A stretch of DNA of 16,429 nucleotides from JAUXEH01 sp965602945 (GTDB lineage: Bacteria > Acidobacteriota > Aminicenantia > Aminicenantales > Aminicenantaceae). Below are positions 1 through 6,721 of this stretch, piece by piece. The translations under genes and the position numbers were made by a program. Below the pieces are notes generated by a model, which was not told the origin of the DNA, did not search any database, and saw only the letters and a list, made by a program, of their open reading frames with translations. Each line of letters starts with the position of its first letter. The stretch's first letter is position 1. The stretch spans positions 1-16,429 of the forward strand of contig CBFDBC010000061.1 in the NCBI GenBank assembly GCA_965602945.1, in the 5' to 3' direction.

Positions 1-138
1 TCCAACGCGCCGACCGTCGGCGTCATGCCCCTGGCGGCCAAGCACGTCCCAAAGGAGACCGCGGAGATTCTGGACGAGGTGTTGGCCGCCGAGCTCCACG
101 CCACGGGACGTTATCAGGTCATCGGCGTTGGAGAAATC
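1..138 (+). pseudogene. TolB/CsgG-like N-terminal domain fragment, truncated at both ends
   Basis: The plus-strand frame is open from the first base. It reads a strand-helix-strand pattern (PTVGVMPL, then a helix ending LDEVLAAELHATGRY, then QVIGVGEI), which resembles the N-terminal segment of TolB-like/CsgG-like domains where a short peptide loop is followed by a helix and 'GRY-V-I'. The start lies upstream of the window. The recognisable part ends near base 138. The frame then runs on by chance to a TGA at 382-384 through sequence that is clearly the antisense of a minus-strand gene. I therefore treat it as a gene broken at about 139-148. The family call rests on a 46-residue pattern only, so it is tentative; a TPR or cyclase-type protein carrying this domain is equally possible. 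Confidence 0.4.
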
Positions 139-144
139 TTTATT

Positions 145-543
145 TTATGGAAAAAGCGACCCGATCAGGACAGCGGCCCGATCTGCGCCGAGCCGGCCCG
201 AGGCCATGCGGGTTTCGAGTCTGAGCTCGTGCAGTATTTCCGCCAGCAGGAGGGCCTGTTCCCTGGCGTTCCCGGAACGCCCCCACAGCACTCCCTGGGC
301 GGTTTTCATCAGATGGGCCGTCGGCTCGAAGCGGATCTCGTCCCTGACAAAAGCGAAAGCCTCCTGCCAGCTCCCACCGAATGACCGGGTGAGCTCTCCG
401 ACGGTGACAAATGCCGCCTGCGCTGCACTCCTGTTAATGCCATCATCTCGATAGGAAGGGGCAACGTGTGCCGGTGAAACCATCGAGAGAGATATCAGAG
501 ATATTAATAGGATAAAAAAGACGGATTTCCTGGAAATAGGCAT
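145..543 (-). CDS. exported transglutaminase-like protein, C-terminally truncated (132 aa)
   Basis: The ATG at 543 is preceded by a strong ribosome binding site (GAGGAGGAATC). Residues 1-25 form a signal peptide (ISRKS, then a run of I/L/F, ending SPAHVA). Residues 43-115 match the opening of the exported transglutaminase-like family: a helix with FAFVRDEIRFEPT, then 'GVLWGRSGNAREQALLLAEILHELRLETRMASGRL', which corresponds to the known 'GNxLDQALLLAALLRxAGIxxRxxxG' segment preceding the catalytic domain. The catalytic Cys-His-Asp region is absent. The protein stops after IGSLFP, where full-length relatives continue for hundreds of residues. It lies 15 bp behind the 559-1947 gene and is probably cotranscribed with it. 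It is most likely a dead remnant, or the product of a rearrangement or assembly join at about 139-148. Confidence 0.6.
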   Translation of the reverse strand: MPISRKSVFFILLISLISLSMVSPAHVAPSYRDDGINRSAAQAAFVTVGELTRSFGGSWQEAFAFVRDEIRFEPTAHLMKTAQGVLWGRSGNAREQALLLAEILHELRLETRMASGRLGADRAAVLIGSLFP

Positions 544-558
544 GATTCCTCCTCACTA

Positions 559-1947
559 CTACTTGAATTTCAGGGCCGCCTCGCTTTCGTAGCCGCGGTA
601 TCTCAGCGCCGTGGCAGTGCCCTTGGCATCGAAGGCGAGTTCAAAACGCAGGGAGGTGCCCGGGGGAACAGTGAAAGGGACCGGAGGATGGTGGAGGAGC
701 GCGGCCGTGGCCGCTCCGTCCACCGAGAATTCCGCCTCCCCGATCCGCAGGAAGAACTGTTGTTTCATCTGGATGTCAATCCCCCCCCGGTCATAAAGAG
801 AGCGGATGCCGAGGTCGACTACGACTTTACCCTGATCCTCGCGTGTACCGAAAACCAGGATTTCCATCACATCGCCATCCGTATGGGTAGATTTGGCCGC
901 CGGCATCCCTTTGGGCGACTTTGTGCCGAGATCAAGGCCCAGCACCTGGTTCTCGATCCGAACGCCCAGCCTGAAATTCTCGTCTGTGTCCGGGACCAGG
1001 AAGGCCAGCTCCTGCATCTGGTAGATCTCGGGTGTGAAGCGGAGGACGCCGGTGACGGCCGTGGCACTTCCCGAACAGGCGTAGAGGTAGCCGCCGTCGG
1101 TAGTCACCCAAGTATACTCCTCTGGCTTGATCTGCACGATGTCCTTGGTCGAGCCCCCGGAAAGGCTCTTGCCGGCGAGCAGGGCTACGGCATAGATCCA
1201 TCCGGACGGGGCCGCCTGGCCCAGGTAATGGGGCTGGAGATGCAGGCCCAGAGAGGCGAACTCGACCTTATCCGTCTGTGCGCTGTCCAGGCTTTTCGCC
1301 GGCGGTTTCCCGGTTCCTTTGGCGCTTTTCACATCCCCTTTGACCGGCACGACAACGTGTCCGTACTGGTAGTCGAACAGCTGGAAAGCCAGGTTTTTCG
1401 ATCCCTCCGGTACCAGATAGACTAATGTCGCTTTCCGGACTTCGCCCAGTTTGGCGATGGTGAATCGTTCATGAAGTTTATTCCCGCCGGAAATGTCTTC
1501 CGTGGCCTCATGGAGGGCGATGGCCATCCCGTCCGCCAGCAGGTAGGCATGATCGAACAGCTTTGGGATCTGGTAGGCTACATCGACATCCACGTATTCG
1601 GTCTTTTTCTTTTTCCCACCGGCCAGACCGCCGACGCCCATAGTACGGTCTGTCTTGCCCTCCAGTTTTTCCTTGTCCACCTTCTGCTTGGGGTGGATGT
1701 TCTCCCACTCGGTCTCTATCACGAGAAATGCCTGCCCGGCAGAGGCTTTTTGTCCGGCCGCCTCCGGCTGGCTGACACTCTTGACAATGGATATACGAGC
1801 GGCCTTGTTCTGGGCTTGATCCTCGGCGGCAGAATCATAAACAGGCCTGGAAGAGCCATAATCCGCAACGGAATAGTTGGAACCTGCTGCGGCCAGCAGA
1901 AAAAATCCTAAAAATATCGCAATGGCTGTGAAGTACGTCTTGGACAT
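559..1947 (-). CDS. exported protein with three tandem DUF4352-like beta-sandwich domains (462 aa)
   Basis: The frame is open back to an ATG at 2004, but I place the start at the ATG at 1947 because AGGAGG lies seven bases before it and it begins a good signal peptide (MSKTYFTAIAIFLGFFLLAAAG). The mature protein appears to hold three related all-beta domains: about residues 50-205, 229-341 and 360-462. Each ends with a 'F-x-P/V-P-x-G/D' turn followed by alternating hydrophobics (for example ATLVYLVPEGSKNLAFQLF, LAFLVPDTDENFRLGVRI and PFTVPPGTSLRFELAF). That pattern resembles the DUF4352/TRF2-like immunoglobulin-type fold of secreted proteins. Domain 1 contains a lysine-rich loop (KKKKT). No catalytic motif is visible. 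It sits between a lipoprotein gene and a transglutaminase-like gene on the same strand, which suggests a cell-envelope role. The biochemical function is unknown. Confidence 0.8.
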   Translation of the reverse strand: MSKTYFTAIAIFLGFFLLAAAGSNYSVADYGSSRPVYDSAAEDQAQNKAARISIVKSVSQPEAAGQKASAGQAFLVIETEWENIHPKQKVDKEKLEGKTDRTMGVGGLAGGKKKKTEYVDVDVAYQIPKLFDHAYLLADGMAIALHEATEDISGGNKLHERFTIAKLGEVRKATLVYLVPEGSKNLAFQLFDYQYGHVVVPVKGDVKSAKGTGKPPAKSLDSAQTDKVEFASLGLHLQPHYLGQAAPSGWIYAVALLAGKSLSGGSTKDIVQIKPEEYTWVTTDGGYLYACSGSATAVTGVLRFTPEIYQMQELAFLVPDTDENFRLGVRIENQVLGLDLGTKSPKGMPAAKSTHTDGDVMEILVFGTREDQGKVVVDLGIRSLYDRGGIDIQMKQQFFLRIGEAEFSVDGAATAALLHHPPVPFTVPPGTSLRFELAFDAKGTATALRYRGYESEAALKFK

Positions 1948-2048
1948 CCCCTGTCCTCCTTCCCCTCTTATTAAATGAAGAGGCTCGCCAAATGTCAACC
2001 CCAATCCGTTCCGAAAGCAGTACGGATCTACGGCTTGATCTTGTCGAT

Positions 2049-2600
2049 TTATTTAACGACCCAGGAGTATTCTTTGATCTCGGTGACTTCGATGGATGTA
2101 GCGGCCACAACCGTCCCGTCATCAATGGTCTTGGCCTCCAGATTAAAAGTACCAAAGGGAACCTCAGAAATGGTCACGGATCCATCATCCTCTATCACAC
2201 CTAAATATTCTCCGGCTTCATATATATAGAGGATTTCCCTCGCCTCATTGGTAATCACGATGGTGGCCTGCCCGTCGATCGTCCATTCATAATCCCCTTC
2301 GACCGTGGCGTCGAACGACTCCGTCAGAACCAGAACCCCGGTACCGGTCAGGAAAGCCTCGAGTTTATGCTGTTCTTCGGTCAGGTTCTCGATGTTCGCA
2401 CTGCTACCCGTGACGATCGAGAACTGGAAGCTGTCGTCCATGAGGATATCCAGCGTGGCCCCGCAGTTGTTGTGGACGATAATGCGGGCCTCGAATCCCT
2501 CATCCGAACCGGTGATGGTTTTACAGCTCATGCAGAAGAACAACAGCCCCACGCAAAGAGCCGCAACGGCAACAGCCTTGATCGCAGAGCTCTGATTCAA
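2049..2600 (-). CDS. putative lipoprotein with two tandem PEGA-like beta repeats (183 aa)
   Basis: Translation most likely begins at a TTG codon at 2600 with a weak GGAG site about 11 bases upstream; the next in-frame ATG falls inside the signal peptide. The hydrophobic segment (KAVAVAALCVGLLFF) ends in CMSC-K, an acceptable lipobox, so the mature lipoprotein would begin at Cys26. The rest divides into two similar units of about 70 residues. Unit 1 runs from ARIIVHNNCGATLDILMDD to YEWTID; unit 2 runs from ATIVITNEAREILYIYEAG to YSWVVK. Each has an opening strand with Asn, a middle LTEEQHKLEAF or VPFGTFNLEAK turn and a closing Y-x-W strand. This is the layout of PEGA-like small beta domains. 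It is the first gene of the minus-strand set. Its role is unknown beyond probable membrane anchoring. Confidence 0.75.
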   Translation of the reverse strand: MNQSSAIKAVAVAALCVGLLFFCMSCKTITGSDEGFEARIIVHNNCGATLDILMDDSFQFSIVTGSSANIENLTEEQHKLEAFLTGTGVLVLTESFDATVEGDYEWTIDGQATIVITNEAREILYIYEAGEYLGVIEDDGSVTISEVPFGTFNLEAKTIDDGTVVAATSIEVTEIKEYSWVVK

Positions 2601-2650
2601 TGTCTTTTTCTCTCCATAATCATGTCGATTTATGAATTAGACTCTCCCCT

Positions 2651-2679
2651 ATTATGGCTTATTCCCGATCGGTTTCACA
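2651..2679 (-). promoter_or_regulatory. candidate sigma-70-type promoter for the lipoprotein operon
   Basis: On the minus strand TGTGAA (2679-2674) and CATAAT (2656-2651) are separated by 17 bases, about 50 bases before the TTG start at 2600. The -10 box matches five of six consensus positions, but the -35 only three, so this is a weak prediction. Confidence 0.25.
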
Positions 2680-2690
2680 GCGACTATTCG

Positions 2691-2796
2691 CTTAAAAGCC
2701 CCTTTTCGACCCCAAAATGGGCATGCTAAGGCATATTTATTGACCCTCTAAGTATTTAACTTGTTCATTATCTACAACTTAATTAGGTCGGAGCGC
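2691..2796 (-). repeat. 106-bp intergenic element, copy A (type I head)
   Basis: Read on the minus strand, it starts with GCGCTCCGACC at 2796. The core starts at 2752 (CTTAGAGGG) and ends in TTTTAAG at 2691. Both intervals (44 and 62 bases) are identical to those in the other six copies. The inner CTTA...CCCATTTTGGGG block is well kept, while the outer stem is weaker (about eight Watson-Crick and three G-U pairs by eye). This is the only copy whose head does not abut a gene end: it faces the start of the ABC exporter gene 60 bases away and lies in the divergent region upstream of both neighbours. A lost gene, or an independent insertion, could explain this. Confidence 0.8.
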
Positions 2797-2859
2797 GAAT
2801 AAAGTGGCAAAGGGAGGTCTTTTTGAGCTATTGTATGAGGTTCCAGGGAGACGGAGAGA

Positions 2860-4614
2860 GTGACCAAACGGGAATTCTGGGTCGAGAGCAACTACAGCTA
2901 CAGCACACGGGGCCCGGTCCGCTGGATCGTCACGCACCTGCTCCGTTATCCTCACCTTCCCCTGATCATGCTCCTCTGCGCCGTAGCTAACAACTTCGCT
3001 TACGCCAGCATCCAGGTCTTCATCGGGCGGGCCTTCGATTCGATATCGGCGGCCGCCTTCGCCCTCTCCGACCTCGCCCTTCCGGTCACGGTCGTGGCAG
3101 TCCTGGCGCTGGCTCAGGGCCTCTCCGGCATCCTTCGCAACTTTACCATGGAATTCCTGGCCCAGCGCATCGAACGCAATTCCCGCGAGGACCTCTACCT
3201 GAGCCTCCTCGGGAAAAGCCTGACCTTCCACGGCCGCCAGCGCATCGGCGACATCATGGCCCGCGCCACCAACGATGTGCGCTCGGTCAACCTGATGTTC
3301 AGCCCCGGCCTCAACCTCATCATCGACTCGGCCCTGGGCCTCGTCGTGCCCGTGTTCATGATCGGGCTGATCCATCCCCGCCTACTGCTCGTGCCGCTGA
3401 TCTTCACCGTCCTGCTGGCGGTGACGGTCTACGATTACAACCGGCGCCTCAAACCGGTCAGCATCGCCCAACGTGAGCAGTTCGGCGCCATAAACGCCGG
3501 CCTCACCGAGGCCGTGGCCGGGATCGAGATCGTCAAGGCCAACGTCCGCGAACGTTACGAATGGGACAAGTTCACGGGTAACGCCCGCCAGTTCCGTGAC
3601 TATTTCGTGCGCCAGGGCCTCATCCAGGCCCGCTACCTGCCCATGCTCGTCTTCAGCCTGTGTTGGGGCGCCGGATTCTTCCACGCCCTGACCCTCTGGC
3701 GCCAGGACCTCATCACCCTGGGGCAGGTCGTGGCGTTCATGGGGCTTTTCGGCACCCTGCGCTTCGTCACTTTCATATCCATCTTCTCCTTCAATCTGGT
3801 GCAGCTGGGGATGGCCAGCGCCCGCCGCATCCTGAGCCTCATCCGGACCGAGACAGAGCTCGACCAGAATCTGGAGGGCACGGCTCAGGCCATTCGGGGG
3901 GAGGTGACCTTCGACAACGTCAGCTTCGCCTACAACGGCACACCCGTGCTGAAGAACATCAGCTTCAAAGCGCTTCCCGGGGAAACCGTGGCGGTCGTGG
4001 GCATGACCGGCTCCGGCAAGACCACGCTCACACGCCTCGTCAACCGCATCTTCGACACCGGCTCCGGCCGGGTTCTTGTCGACGGCACGGATGTCCGGGA
4101 CTGGAACCTCGAGAGCCTGCGTTCCCAGATCTCCACCATCGAGCAGGACGTGTTCCTGTTCTCGCGCAGCCTGCGCGACAACATCGCCTTCGGGCAGGGC
4201 TCCGCCGGCCCGGACGAGGTGGAAAACGCCGCACGCGAGGCCCAGGCCCACGAGTTCATAGCCGCCTTTCCCGAAGGCTATGAAACAAAGATCGGCGAAC
4301 GCGGTGTCAACCTGTCCGGAGGGCAGCGGCAGCGCATCGCCATCGCCCGGGCATTCCTCACCGATCCCCGGATCCTGATCCTCGACGACTCCACCAGCGC
4401 CATCGACAGCGCCACCGAGGACCAGATCCAGCATGCCATGCGGCGCATCGCCAGCCGGCGGACCACCTTTATCATCACGCACCGCCTGAGCCAGATCCGC
4501 TGGGCCGACCGCATCCTGGTCCTGCGCCAAGGTGAACTGGCGGACCAGGGCACACACGAAGAGCTCATGGCCCGGTCCCCCGACTACCGCCGCATCTTCG
4601 CCCGTTATGAATGA
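2860..4614 (+). CDS. ABC exporter half-transporter, subunit with degenerate catalytic site (584 aa)
   Basis: It starts at GTG 2860 behind GGGAGACGGAGAGA; no in-frame ATG fits better. The order is a six-helix transmembrane domain (about residues 25-320), then a nucleotide-binding domain. Walker A GMTGSGKT is at 381-388, the Q-loop near IEQDVFLF, the signature LSGGQ at 485-489, Walker B ends in Asp509, and the H-loop His is at 541. The residue after the Walker B Asp, normally the catalytic Glu, is Asp510 (LDDSTSAID). In heterodimeric exporters of the BmrCD, LmrCD and TM287/288 type, exactly one subunit carries this change. The gene lies 57 bp before a second half-transporter with an intact Glu, so the two should form one asymmetric exporter in the inner membrane. 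The substrate (drug, lipid or peptide) cannot be told from sequence. Confidence 0.93.
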   Translation: MTKREFWVESNYSYSTRGPVRWIVTHLLRYPHLPLIMLLCAVANNFAYASIQVFIGRAFDSISAAAFALSDLALPVTVVAVLALAQGLSGILRNFTMEFLAQRIERNSREDLYLSLLGKSLTFHGRQRIGDIMARATNDVRSVNLMFSPGLNLIIDSALGLVVPVFMIGLIHPRLLLVPLIFTVLLAVTVYDYNRRLKPVSIAQREQFGAINAGLTEAVAGIEIVKANVRERYEWDKFTGNARQFRDYFVRQGLIQARYLPMLVFSLCWGAGFFHALTLWRQDLITLGQVVAFMGLFGTLRFVTFISIFSFNLVQLGMASARRILSLIRTETELDQNLEGTAQAIRGEVTFDNVSFAYNGTPVLKNISFKALPGETVAVVGMTGSGKTTLTRLVNRIFDTGSGRVLVDGTDVRDWNLESLRSQISTIEQDVFLFSRSLRDNIAFGQGSAGPDEVENAAREAQAHEFIAAFPEGYETKIGERGVNLSGGQRQRIAIARAFLTDPRILILDDSTSAIDSATEDQIQHAMRRIASRRTTFIITHRLSQIRWADRILVLRQGELADQGTHEELMARSPDYRRIFARYE

Positions 4615-4671
4615 CAACTGATGAACGACATGGACATGACAGACTTGCGAATAAAGGAATAAGGAAAAGAG

Positions 4672-6489
4672 ATGGCGTTTATTTTGGACGGCCTGGAGAG
4701 CGAAGACTACGACCGCTCCTACCGGGACCGTGACCTCCTGCGGCGCATCTGGGGATATTTCCTCCCCCACCGCACGCGCATGGTCCTGGCCGCCCTGATG
4801 CTCACCCTCAACGCCGCCTCCGGCACGGCCGGTCCCATCCTCATTTCCCTGGCCCTGGACATGGTCAGGGAGGATCCGTCCCTACGCGCCTTCCTGATGC
4901 TGTCCCTGGGAATCGTCCTCCTGGGGATCTTCGCCTGGGGGTTCAACTACATCCGCCAGGTGGCATCCGCCCGTATGGTGGGAGATGTGGTCCTGCGTCT
5001 GCGCGAGGATGTCTTCAATGCCGTAGTCCGCAACGACCTCTCCTTCTTCGATAAGAATCCCACCGGAAGTATCGTGAGCCGGGTCACGTCGGACACACAG
5101 GACTTCTCCAATGTGGTGTCCCTGGTGCTTGATCTCCTGAGCCAGATCATGCTGGTGGTGCTCCTGGCACTGTGGCTCTTCTTCATCAACGTACGCTTGA
5201 CCCTGCTCATCCTGGCCATGACCCCGCTGGCCTTTGTCGTCGCCCTGGCCTTCCGCCGAATCGCGCGCAAGGTTACTCGGAACGCGAAACGTGTCACCGC
5301 CGTTATCAACGCCGAGATCCAGGAGTCGATAAGCGGCATCGCAGTGGCCAAGAATTTCCGGCAGGAGCAGGCCGTCTTCGACCGGTTTCTCGAAAACAAC
5401 CAGAAAGCCTACCGGGTGGGACTGGCGCGCGGGCTGACCATGAACAGTATCTTCCCTCTGCTCAGCATGTCCGGGGGCCTGGCCGTGGCCCTGCTGCTGT
5501 GGGTGGGTGGATCGTACGTCCTGTCCGGAGCCCTCAGCCCCGGCGAGTGGTACCTGTTTATGCAGGCCGTAGGCTATTTCTGGTGGCCCCTGATCGGCAT
5601 CGCCTCCTTCTGGAGCCAGTTCCAGGACGGACTGTCCGCGGCAGAGCGGATATTCGCCCTGATCGACACGGAGCCAACCGTCGTGCAGCACGAGACGGAG
5701 AAGGTGCCTCGTCTTCGGGGAGAGATCGAGTTCGACAGCCTCAATTTCGCCTACACGGAACGGGAGAGGGTACTGACGGATTTCAACCTCACGATCCCGG
5801 CCGGCCAGAACGTGGCCCTGGTCGGCCACACGGGCGCGGGCAAAAGCTCCATCGCTCGCTTGATCGCCCGGTTCTATGAGTTCCAGGAGGGCAGGATCCT
5901 GGCGGACGGCCGGGACATCCGCCGGCTCGATCTCGGCGAGTACCGGAAACAGATCGGCCTGGTGCCGCAGGACCCGTTCCTCTTCGCAGGAACGATCAAA
6001 GACAACATCCGCTACGCATTGCCCGGCGCAGACGATGCGCAGGTCTGCAAGGCGGCGGAACGCATCGCAGGAGGCAGCTGGCTCGAACCCTTGTCCAACG
6101 GCCTGGACACCGAGGTGGGCGCCCGTGGGGCCAGCCTATCCATGGGACAGAGACAGTTGGTGGCCCTGGCTCGTGTGCTGCTCAAGAACCCGGCCATCCT
6201 GATCCTGGACGAGGCCACGGCCAGTGTGGACCCTTTCACCGAGGCCCTGATCCAGGAAGGGCTGGAACTCGTGATGCAGGACCGCACCTCCATCGTGATC
6301 GCCCACCGGCTCTCCACTGTACGGAACGCCGACCGGATCATCGTTTTGGATACGGGCCGGATCGTCGAGGAGGGCACCCACCAGGAACTCCTTTCCCGCA
6401 GCTCCCACTATGCGGACCTCTACAACACCTACTTCCGCCACCAGTCCCTGGAATATATAGATCGCGCTCCGACCACTTCATCTAACTGA
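4672..6489 (+). CDS. ABC exporter half-transporter, catalytically competent subunit (605 aa)
   Basis: It starts at ATG 4672 with AAGGAAAAGAG just upstream. A six-helix membrane domain (about residues 35-340) precedes the ATPase: Walker A GHTGAGKS at 385-392, signature LSMGQ at 489-493, Walker B Asp513 with catalytic Glu514 (LDEATASVD), and H-loop His545. With the upstream subunit it makes a heterodimer. Its Walker motifs and the partner's LSGGQ would form the competent ATP site. The partner's Asp510 with this LSMGQ would form the degenerate one. The natural C-terminus appears to end near YFRHQSLEY. The final residues, IDRAPTTSSN, are encoded by the 106-bp repeat starting at 6464, and the same IDRAPTTS string ends an unrelated TPR protein at the right edge of the window. 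Confidence 0.93.
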   Translation: MAFILDGLESEDYDRSYRDRDLLRRIWGYFLPHRTRMVLAALMLTLNAASGTAGPILISLALDMVREDPSLRAFLMLSLGIVLLGIFAWGFNYIRQVASARMVGDVVLRLREDVFNAVVRNDLSFFDKNPTGSIVSRVTSDTQDFSNVVSLVLDLLSQIMLVVLLALWLFFINVRLTLLILAMTPLAFVVALAFRRIARKVTRNAKRVTAVINAEIQESISGIAVAKNFRQEQAVFDRFLENNQKAYRVGLARGLTMNSIFPLLSMSGGLAVALLLWVGGSYVLSGALSPGEWYLFMQAVGYFWWPLIGIASFWSQFQDGLSAAERIFALIDTEPTVVQHETEKVPRLRGEIEFDSLNFAYTERERVLTDFNLTIPAGQNVALVGHTGAGKSSIARLIARFYEFQEGRILADGRDIRRLDLGEYRKQIGLVPQDPFLFAGTIKDNIRYALPGADDAQVCKAAERIAGGSWLEPLSNGLDTEVGARGASLSMGQRQLVALARVLLKNPAILILDEATASVDPFTEALIQEGLELVMQDRTSIVIAHRLSTVRNADRIIVLDTGRIVEEGTHQELLSRSSHYADLYNTYFRHQSLEYIDRAPTTSSN

Positions 6490-6569
6490 AAATTATCAAC
6501 TTACATTCTTAGAAAGCCATTAATTTCGGCTTAAACAAGTCTTTTTAGGGCCATTATGGGCATTCTAAG
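6464..6569 (+). repeat. 106-bp intergenic element, copy G (type I head), overlapping the exporter gene end
   Basis: The head GCGCTCCGACC begins at 6464, inside the exporter reading frame, and supplies its last codons and stop. The core runs 6508-6569. Its arms CTTAGAAAGCCATTAAT (6508-6524) and ATTATGGGCATTCTAAG (6553-6569) are reverse complements at 14 of 17 positions without gaps. A small nested hairpin AAGCC/GGCTT lies in the left half. It faces copy B, so the two make an inverted pair filling the space between convergent genes. Confidence 0.9.
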
Positions 6570-6610
6570 CAAACTGCTGCCTATCTCAGTCAGAAGTTAT
6601 TGAATCATTG

Positions 6611-6716
6611 CTTAAAGAGCATATTTGGACCCCAAAATGACCATTCTAAGCTGAAATTAATACAGGTCTAAGGGGCTAATATGTTCAATATCAATAGGTT
6701 AAAATGGTCGGAGCGC
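6611..6716 (-). repeat. 106-bp intergenic element, copy B (type I head)
   Basis: On the minus strand the head GCGCTCCGACC begins at 6716, five bases after the stop codon of the permease gene (6722-6724). The core starts at 6672 and ends at 6611, again 62 bases. The first 26 bases match copy C at 25 positions. The outer stem is poorly kept here, but GCTTA...TAAGC closing pairs and the ATTTTGGGG motif remain. Together with copy G it forms a 253-bp inverted pair (6464-6716). Confidence 0.88.
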
Positions 6717-6721
6717 GAATA

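Noticed and set aside
781..788. Run of eight C bases inside the 559-1947 gene as a phase-variation site
   Set aside because: The frame is intact on both sides and a single short homopolymer is weak evidence in a G+C-rich gene.
4621..4662. A 13-codon mini-ORF between the two exporter genes
   Set aside because: It has no ribosome site of its own and occupies a normal short operon spacer.
3382..4770. Long minus-strand open frame (462 codons) opposite the first exporter gene
   Set aside because: It is the antisense shadow of a clear ABC transporter in a G+C-rich sequence; its product has no recognisable domain and unusual composition.
4882..5829. Long minus-strand open frame (315 codons) opposite the second exporter gene
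   Set aside because: Shadow of the ABC transporter, with His/Gln/Asp-rich low-complexity composition.
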